From: Hoplostethus atlanticus | Taxonomy: Eukaryota > Chordata > Actinopteri > Trachichthyiformes > Trachichthyidae | Reading direction: 5' to 3' | Length of the DNA: 64,000 nt | Assembly (NCBI GenBank): GCA_034670405.1 | Contig: JAXDDX010000161.1 | Span: 1 to 64,000 of the forward strand | Shown: positions 56,470 through 64,000 of the stretch, in pieces | Position numbering within the stretch: the first letter of the stretch is position 1 | Layout of the letters: the number at the start of each line of letters is the position of its first letter | Translations under genes and position numbers: made by a program | Notes under the pieces: generated by a model | What the model saw: only the letters and a program-made list of their open reading frames with translations | Told to the model about the DNA's origin: nothing | Databases searched by the model: none

Positions 56470-56935
56470 TCCTCCTCCTCTCTCTTCCTGTCATACCTCT
56501 ACTCTGTTTCTCATCTGAGAATTAGACATTTAGACATTTTCTGACTCCATCTTTTTCCTCTTGTCCAATGACTCTATCTGTCTTCTTTCTCTACCATTTC
56601 TTCCTCCCCATTCCCTCCTCCTCCTCTTCCTCTCTTTATTTATCTCCCTGGTCTTTTCTCTTTCTGTTTCTATCTTTTAATTTTTGTCTATTTCTGTATC
56701 TGACTCCTCTTTCTCCATGCATTTCAACCTCTATCTTTATCCCCATCCATCCACTCTCTTCCTCTTCTCTTTCTTTTTTTCTTTTAACCCCATCCATCTT
56801 TTAACCCCATCCATCCACTCTTTCCTCCTCTCTCCTTCTTCCTCCCAGTATCCCATCCTCTTCCTCCTCTCCCCCTCTACCTTTCTCTCTCCCCAGTCGT
56901 TTCTCTCTCCCCCCTCTCTTTCTTTAACCTTTAAG
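56470..56935. repeat. Long pyrimidine-rich low-complexity stretch
   Basis: Irregular CTC/TTC-rich sequence runs for ~460 bp, with ACCCCATCCATC repeats near 56787-56818. Ser/Leu/Pro-rich open frames through it are compositional. Confidence 0.85.
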
Positions 56936-57330
56936 AGTCTCATTAATACCGCTTCAGCTTTCCGTCTCCCTGATCGTTCATTACCGGAGCGCCTGCAGCA
57001 CCTACGCCGCCACAATCAATCCAAATTAAAAACTTTCAGCCGACTTCAAAATGCGGAGCGCTTAGCGTCGGACGGCTGCGGAGGGATTTGCTCTGCTCGG
57101 CGGACTGCAGAAGCCGAACAGCGGCGGAGTTCGTTTGGCACCTTGAAGAGAAACCGAACAGTAATTGAATGAATGTTGGTTTTTCGAAACAAACGCGCGA
57201 GGTGTGTCTGCGGTGTTGGTTTGAAGTAGTTTCGTTGCCGTGGGTTGTACGGACGTGCACGTACGCGTGTGTGTGCACGTACAGAGAAACTGCATGCAGA
57301 AACACGCACTTAGAGAAACATGCGTGCGCA

Positions 57331-57331
57331 C

Positions 57332-57362
<31 letters not shown>

Positions 57363-57421
57363 GAGATCCTGTGGTCGCCAGGAATGAAGGAAACAGTCTT
57401 GCCAGGTAGAGAGGAGTGATG

Positions 57422-57457
<36 letters not shown>

Positions 57458-57578
57458 TGCTTAAGTGCAAGGTAAAAAAGGAGATGAAAAGTGAGTGAAT
57501 GTGCTATATTTAAGTTATATTTAAGTTAATGTGTCTGGGAGAGAGGAGAGGAAATGCGGGTAGTACACTTAAGTATAT

Positions 57579-57620
<42 letters not shown>
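57331..57620. repeat. (AC)n and (GT)n microsatellites
   Basis: AC at about 57331-57361, GT at 57425-57453 and GT at 57580-57620. Confidence 0.95.
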
Positions 57621-57621
<1 letters not shown>

Positions 57622-57679
57622 TCCTGCAGACAGATAATGTACTTGGACCTCCCCGTCGTCTTGCAGACTGAGTGCACTC

Positions 57680-57800
57680 AGAAATGATTTTCATCAAGGG
57701 TGGAAGTAACAAATTACTCTAACATTTACTCTCATTACTGGTATTGAGTTGGTATTTTTGTGTATTTTTTTTAGTAGTTTTTGAAGTCTTTAAAGTAGTA
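57680..57800. repeat. Dispersed ACTTCC/TTACT-rich repeat fragment
   Basis: GGTGGAAGTAACAAATTACT, CATTTACTCTCATTACTG and TTTTTGTGTATTTTTTTTAG resemble 55675-55760 and 17860-17965. This sequence type is widespread in teleosts. Unclassified. Confidence 0.45.
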
Positions 57801-58074
57801 ATCAGCAATATTTTCATATAAAGAAATCAATAAATATCTATTCTCTATGATCTCTACAACACAACAGTAACATATTGATCATTTTATAGACAGAAAATGA
57901 CCATTGATTCTCTATTGATCCTCCTGAAGGAGCTTGCACCTCAAACCAGAATCTAAATGATACAGGGGTTCCCAACTTTTCAAGGAGCCCCAAATAGAAA
58001 CACAATAAACCACAGACCCCGAGTTGATTCAATTGTGTCTCCATCTGAGAAGACTTCATTACTTAGCAGTGAAC

Positions 58075-58320
58075 AGGACGGCAGGGCGGCCTAGCGGTTA
58101 GAGAGGCCGACTCATCACCGGAGGGGGGGATTGAAAAAACGGCTCGTATTGCAGCTACGGTGCCCATCAACACTGCCGAAGTGCCCTTGAGCAAGGCACT
58201 TAATCCCAAAACTGCTCCAGGTGCTCTGTTCAATGGCTGATGCCTGCTGACCTCTGACCTGTATTGCATGTGTGTGTGTCTAGTCTGAATTGGGGACTAA
58301 TAAAGGATGCTTTCTTTCTG
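58075..58320 (+). mobile_element. tRNA-derived SINE-like repeat
   Basis: GGCGGCCTAGCGGTTAGAGA resembles a Pol III A box from a tRNA head. CCCTTGAGCAAGGCACTTAA follows in the body, and the element ends in TAAAGGATGCTTTCTTTCT. The layout fits a teleost tRNA-derived SINE. The family is not assigned. Confidence 0.6.
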
Positions 58321-59214
58321 AAACGTCTGATCCAACCTGTCATTCTTGCACATTCCCTCATAGTCGCTAACTTCGCTAACACAGAACTTGAGCTATCACT
58401 CATTGGAAACCTCTCAAGGACTACCTGGAGGTCCTTGGTACCCGAGTTTGGATGCTGGCGGGTTGTCGGTGCGACCACCTCGACGCTTCGCCAGCATTAA
58501 TTGTGTTTGTAGTCGAGTCGGAGCGTCGAGCCTCGCAGCGCCTCCCTTTCTTTTCCTCTCTCTTATGTAATCAAGCAAATGTGGCTTACCGCGAAAACGT
58601 CTCCCTGAGCTCCCCGAGCTAAACAGGAAGGAGGTGTTAAACAGGGAAACGTACGTACGCCGCCCGCGGAGGAACGCTTCCGAGAATAGGATGAACATCA
58701 AGACGCCGCCGTCGGGGCCAAAACACCTCGGCGTTCCTCTCCCCTCCGGGGACGGAGAGCAGATTGTTTCTGTTTCCTCGTTGGCGTCGTCCTCGCGTGT
58801 TTTCCACGTTACAGTCGGGTTCAAAGGTCACGCAGGTCGTGATGTTTATTACTGTGTGAGCTTTCATGAAGAGCTCAGACTGGCTGAAGGGATGATGCAG
58901 GGAACAGGGCTTTGAGTGCCTTGCTTGAGGGCCAGCTTGTCGAGGGATTCAAACCAGCAACCTTCCATTTTAGGGCGATAGCATGAGGATAACCCACAGA
59001 CAGATGTGAATTCAAAGCAAATGCGCTTTTTGGACACGTTGGCTTCCACATGTGAGCTAAAATCACGACCGTTTTTATCTCAGTTGTGAAAATTTCAGGT
59101 TACGACGTGAAAAAAATACCGTTGGCATGTAAAAAACCAACGAGTTCACATGTGTATTTTCATATGTGACGCACATCAAGCGAGTTCAACAAGAACAAGG
59201 ATGCAATTATAGAT

Positions 59215-59217
<3 letters not shown>
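58321..59217. other. Intergenic, CG-containing repeat-free patch at 58500-58820
   Basis: The patch has several CpG-rich stretches and overlapping open frames on both strands but no recognised protein. A GGACTACCTGGAGGTCC motif at 58418 belongs to a dispersed repeat (see 40790-41030). Regulatory sequence is possible. Confidence 0.3.

Positions 59218-59250
<33 letters not shown>
59218..59250. repeat. (AC)16 microsatellite
   Basis: A perfect AC run. Confidence 0.95.
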
Positions 59251-59252
<2 letters not shown>

Positions 59253-59379
59253 CCTGGATTCAGTTTCATGAGCAGACGCTGTGAAAATCAAATGACTTCC
59301 ATGTGTACTAATTTTACAATCAGCACATGGTGCGATGAAAAATAATTTTATTTCGCCCTCTCCGATTGCCGAGCATCAT

Positions 59380-59525
59380 GCCTGGAGGAGGAGGAGGAGG
59401 AGGAGGGGAGGGGGTTATGTAATGGAAAGAAATGGAGGGAGGGGAGGGAGAGAAAGATGGCAGGAGGAGAAAGAGAGAGGGAGAACGTGGAAAAGAAGGA
59501 GGATGAGGAGGGTTTGGGGAAGACC
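59380..59525. repeat. Purine-rich GGA/AGG low-complexity stretch
   Basis: GGAGGAGGA units are followed by GAGGGAGGG and AGAAAGAG sequence. Gly/Arg-rich frames are compositional. Confidence 0.85.
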
Positions 59526-60433
59526 TGATCATCAGGTTTTGAAAGGAGTCTTGGATTTTCACCTCCAGTCTGCAGTCATCGAGCTAAAACAAGCGCTAAG
59601 CTGTAAATATCAGAAACATGAACCAGAAAAGTCCAAATGTACAAGATAACGCTTTTATTTTGTCAAATACCCCAGAATCTGTTATATCATAGACATATAT
59701 CATCTATAAATAAACCATTAGAAACCATTTAGACGTCTTTCAAACGGCTAATCGACGCCAACTTGATATCTATAAAAGTCATACTGTCCTTTAAAAAGCA
59801 TCACCCCCCCCCACCCCCATCATATCCCCCCTATATACTGTGCATGTTATGCATCATTGCTGCGACATAAATCTCTCATGTCCTTGCAGCTCTCGGCTCT
59901 TCGCCTCCCGGTGGCGTCTGGGAAGGACCTTGGTATCGGACCCACGGGCTTCGGGAGGACGCCATCACGGGCGGGCGGCTGCTTCAATCCACTTTTTATC
60001 CCCGTTGCATTAAGAACGTAGCCGGCGCTCTCATCCGGAGAACCTCATGAAGAATCACTGTGATGTTTCTAGAATGTTCCTACAGGGACTCATAGTGAGT
60101 CTGGGGGTCTCAGTAGTGAGTTTAAACCGACGTTATTGTACTTTATGGGGACGTACAGTATTGGAGGTACTCAGTAATGGGTTTATTATGGTACTTATAT
60201 GTTCTATAATATCACTATAATATCCCTATAGTGACTTACAGTGTGTCTGTGGTGCTAAACAATGGGTTTATCATACTTCTGCTACAGTACATGATTTTTT
60301 TGTTGCAGCTTTTTGACCTACAGTAGCTGTATGATATTTTAAGGTTTTGCTGTAATATTTGTATAATATCCTCCCAATTTATTATATGATTATTAGTTAT
60401 TTTTTGTAAGGGTAAAGCTACCGGAAGTCCTTT
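59526..60433. other. Intergenic, nothing recognised
   Basis: Mostly A/T-rich sequence with imperfect repeated phrases (GTTTATTATGGTACTT, GGGTTTATCATACTT) between 60100 and 60300. No gene is seen. Confidence 0.4.
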
Positions 60434-60436
60434 ATC

Positions 60437-60480
<44 letters not shown>

Positions 60481-60560
60481 CTTTATTTGTATAGCATCTT
60501 TAATACAAAATCATGCTTTACATTAAAAGGAAAAATTCTAAATAACTAAAAGGAGAGATA
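60434..60560 (-). mobile_element. (TAA)n plus retroposon-tail-like sequence
   Basis: (ATA)n at 60436-60479 is followed by AACTTTATTTGTATAGCATC, TTTAATACAAAATCATGCTT and TTACATT. This looks like the reverse-orientation counterpart of the 3' tail at 13225-13338. Confidence 0.5.
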
Positions 60561-62343
60561 GGAAAATAAAAGTCAAGTGCAATTTTAAAAATAGACTTAA
60601 AATTCAGCACCATGATGTGAAATATCTTTTACCTCCATGCCAGATTTCCAGTGTTTCATGGAGCTCATCGACCATCACTGTGATCCTTTTACTTAATATG
60701 TGTGCAAAGTTTCATTTTAGTTGTGGCTAGGTCTACTTCCTGGTCATGGATGGTGCTACAAATGAGAGGTATGATATTTATTTTTCAAATGAATTTCACC
60801 TGAAGACTCAATATTTCATTAAAGAAAGAAAGAAAGAAGCCCTTGCTCTTTGATTCTGATTGGCTGACACCAAAACCTGACGGTTACCGTTGATGTTTTA
60901 GATCCATGAAACATTTTCTGATATCAAACTGAAAACATCTCAACGTGACGTCACGTCGACTCTACTCATCACCAGAGTAATAGCGAGGTCAGTGACCAAT
61001 AACAGTAAGAGTATTAAAGGAAGTGGATCAGAGCCGGGGTTCCTGCCGGCTGCAGCTCGGCGGTACCGATCGATGTAACTCGAGTGTCTGAGAGCACAGG
61101 GATCCTTTTGTTCGCCGAAAAAAGCTCTTGGCCTTTCATCTCTCATTTGGGCTCGGGTCATTGATTGAGCGAGCGGGGAGCCATCGACATCAAACCTGGC
61201 CACTGTCTTTTTCTTCTTCTTCCTTCCAGTTTCATTGAAGTGAGGATTTATAGACACTCGATACCGTCGCCAGGTTGCCAGGCTACAAAATACGGGAAGC
61301 TCTTCAAAAGGAGGCTGTCATGTGTCGGGCTGGAAATGTCCTTTGGCCGATATGAAAGGAGGATTTATAGATTGGATCATCCGCGATGGGCAAGGTATGA
61401 ATCTGAGAGGTTTCGATGAGTGAGAGGAAGGTTTCCGGTTGAAAATCCCTTCCTTCACAACTACAATCCATCGATGTGCCCCTGAGCAAGGCACTTAAAA
61501 CCCCTCAAAAGAAGGCCACGGCTGAACCGAAGTCATCAGCCGTCAACAGCCAATAAGATTTCCGTGCTTCCTTGTTTCCCCACTGATGTGATTTAGTTTC
61601 ATGATCAATATTTCTGCCTGTCAAGTGCAAAATGATTGAATTGATTGATTGAAATGATGAATTATTGTTTTTTCTCAGGTTATTTTTGTTTTTTTATGTC
61701 AACACATCAAAACTCTTCAAAACTATTATTTTATTATTCTTTTTTTTTATTATTCTTTTTTTTATCCTTTTTATTTTAATTTTATTGTATTTTTATTAAT
61801 TATTATTATTAATTTATCTTTATTGGGGTCCTATGTCAAGAAATGTTTTGTTATGTAAAATAATAAATTAAAATAAAAAGTTAAAAAAAAAAAAAAAAAC
61901 CTCTTCAAAACTTTGTAGCTGCAGAAACGCTGCATAGATGCCATGACAGCCTCTGGCTCCGCCCACAATCGGTCAGAATCGAGGAGCCCGTCAACATCGC
62001 GGTATGAACGTGCGGTAAATCTAAAATGTAATCTAGAGTCAGCATGTTGCGTTCAAGGTCATTACGAACAAAAGGCACGTATTGTGACAGGCTTGGAAAA
62101 AAACAGCCGTCCAGATGTTTCCCTCAACACTCGATCAGCTTGATGAGTTTGTTTGCCGGAGCGTCTTCATTAGACTCTGGGGTTAAGCAAACTTTAACCA
62201 ATCACATCGCTCTCATAACTCCGAGCCTGATTGGAGGATAGATCATAATTAGACTTGATGGGAAGTTAAAACGCGTCAATAAAGCAGAAGACGACAGAAA
62301 AACAGATATTCCCCTGAGGAGAGGGGGATGACAGACGGCAGGC
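60561..62343. other. Intergenic, nothing recognised
   Basis: Contains a GGACAT/CCTGAGCAAGGCACTTAA dispersed motif near 61478, a T-rich low-complexity stretch at 61665-61800 and an A homopolymer at 61884-61899. No exon is supported. Confidence 0.4.
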
Positions 62344-62357
62344 TGTCTATCTATCTA

Positions 62358-62442
<85 letters not shown>
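62344..62442. repeat. (TCTA)n/(TCTG)n tetranucleotide microsatellite
   Basis: TCTATCTATCTATC, then five TCTG units, then ~16 TCTA units. A compound repeat like those used as polymorphic markers. Confidence 0.97.
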
Positions 62443-62443
<1 letters not shown>

Positions 62444-63280
62444 ATCTGTTTTCCTTTTCCCTGCCAAATTCTATTGATCACCTGAGTCGAGTCTCTTACA
62501 AGACCAGGACCAGGTCGAAAGGGGGTCGAGACCGGAGCAAATCGAGTCCTATTTCAGACTAGAAGAGACGATAAAATATTGATTAAGGCGTTTCACCAAC
62601 AGAGATTTTTTACCCATCATGCTGATCAATTCTGAGTCTCACTATAAGGGTTCATCTCTCCACCAGTCCTGAAGTCCTTCAGCTAAAGGACCGTAGATGA
62701 ACTGATCCTTCCTCCTCCAGTTTTGATGCTCACCTTGCTCCTCTTCGTCAGCCGCCTGTCGACCTGCACCGCTGTGTAAAGCAGAAATACATAGAGAAAG
62801 TTGTCAGGTGATGGATAACCTGAGAATTAAAGCTATACATGGTTTAGAAGCTTTTAGGGTTTAAATGATGGAAGTCCTTTTGTTTTGTTTGTAATGAAAT
62901 AAAATGCAATAAAAGTTCCCATTTTTTTTCTATCTTTAGATGAGGAAGAGGAAGTGGAGTCAAACCCGTCAGCTTGTCAGCAGCTTGTCGGCTTCCTCCT
63001 CCCTCTGCCGGTGCAGCGCCAGGATCCAGGTGAAGGCATGTCAGTGGGAGAAAGCCACAATGTGAGAAAGCCTGTGGTCGGTTTAATCCGGTCCTAAACA
63101 TGGCGACAAGCACCGGGCATTCACACCGAGCCGCCGGACCTTCCCTCCCCCCGACCCGGGGAAAACACACCGCCTGACAAAACGGCACAATACAGGAAGT
63201 TACTGACAATGAAATGTCTGTATGTTCAATCCCACTAAGCTTTATTGGCATAAACGTAACAGAATGGATATTTACAAGCA

Positions 63281-63311
<31 letters not shown>

Positions 63312-64000
63312 AAGTAATCCCAATATCAAAATCATGAAAGCTTGTGTGTGTTTTCCATGTATGAGTATCAATACAGTAAACGTGATCATTGAAGGGTCTT
63401 TTTAGGAATATTGCCAGGCTGCTGTGACCTCTGACCTTTGACCTCCTTCCACTATGGGTTGCTTGTAATGTTGCTGATCCAGGAACTGAATCTGCTTCTT
63501 GCTGTTGGAAGTCAGTGGATTAGAGAGTCAGCTAAATGTAAGAGTGAGACATCGGCCTTTTGGAAACGTGACACCTACTCTTAGAAAATAAATAAATAAA
63601 TAATAATAACACAAAAAAACAAAATGCTGATACTTTATAAAGTTATAAAAGTCCTTGGCTGACAATTTGAAGCTACAATATGCAGCTTTTCTCCTTGAGC
63701 CAATAATCATATTGTTAGCCCCGCCCCCTTTGCCCTCATTGGTCAAGTTCCCACCCCGACACCTGTCAGTCATCTTGATGACCCGTCTACCTTGAAGCAG
63801 CATCCATCCACCCTGAGGCTGAGGTAACGTTCAGCTTCACTGTAATTCATTTTTCTTCATTGTTGTTGTTGCTGAGGTCACTTCCTGTTGGCCACGCCCA
63901 CAGCAGAAACGGTACACGCCCACAAACACTCTGATAACGTAGAATACATCCTGTTTATTTGTTGTTACTTGAATAAAAGTTGCCCGTTGCAGCCTGGATG
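62443..64000. other. Right-hand end of window, no gene recognised
   Basis: Contains (AC)12 at 63282-63306, an A/T run near 63587-63625 and two splice-bounded but unidentified segments (see findings). A CTCATTGGTCAAGTT and CGCCCACA repeat-like stretch lies at 63715-63920. Confidence 0.4.

Noticed and set aside
58571..58620. A 29-nt minus-strand micro-exon-like segment between TTCCTGTTTAG and GTAAGC
   Set aside because: Splice-like ends alone occur by chance, and no neighbouring exon or protein similarity supports it.

Overview
This is nuclear DNA from a ray-finned fish, most likely a percomorph-like teleost. The signs are multi-exon vertebrate genes with GT-AG introns, very dense CA/GA microsatellites and minisatellites, and many short interspersed repeats. 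Two protein-coding genes can be read with confidence. They lie tail to tail, the arrangement known for ORC4 and ACVR2A in other vertebrates. No tRNA, rRNA, CRISPR array or bacterial-type operon is visible.

Layout. (1) 1-222: decayed endogenous retrovirus pol fragment on the minus strand, inside an orc4 intron. (2) 681-1518, plus strand: the last three coding exons of orc4 (origin recognition complex subunit 4), then a 3' UTR with AATAAA at 1954-1959. (3) About 2.0-7.5 kb: the intergenic gap, with a 52-bp minisatellite at 5.9-6.2 kb. (4) 7817-41343, minus strand: all eleven coding exons of an activin type IIA receptor (acvr2a, predicted 523 residues). They cover the signal peptide, ten-cysteine ectodomain, transmembrane segment and Ser/Thr kinase. 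Intron 4 is about 9.8 kb and intron 1 about 15 kb, and both are packed with repeats. (5) About 41.3-42.3 kb: the CpG-rich 5' flank and probable promoter. (6) 42.3-64 kb: upstream sequence with no recognisable gene, made of dispersed repeats, MITEs, microsatellites and a few non-repetitive islands that could be regulatory.

Orc4 acts in nuclear origin licensing. Acvr2a is a plasma-membrane receptor for activins, myostatin/GDFs and some BMPs. They share a location, not a pathway.

The most unusual signals are in acvr2a. One extra base in the last exon creates an in-frame stop at 7959-7961, inside the kinase C-lobe, while the rest of the normal frame stays open. Splice-site edges have been copied: the acceptor and first ~25 nt of exon 3 occur three times within a CA-repeat block, and the acceptor edge and donor edge of exon 2 are each duplicated once. 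Dinucleotide repeats abut several splice sites, including a (UG)n tract in place of a polypyrimidine tract before exon 10. A dispersed element carrying a 15-bp minisatellite occurs three times, with arrays of about 2, 15 and 76 units, and one copy ends about 50 bp from exon 4.
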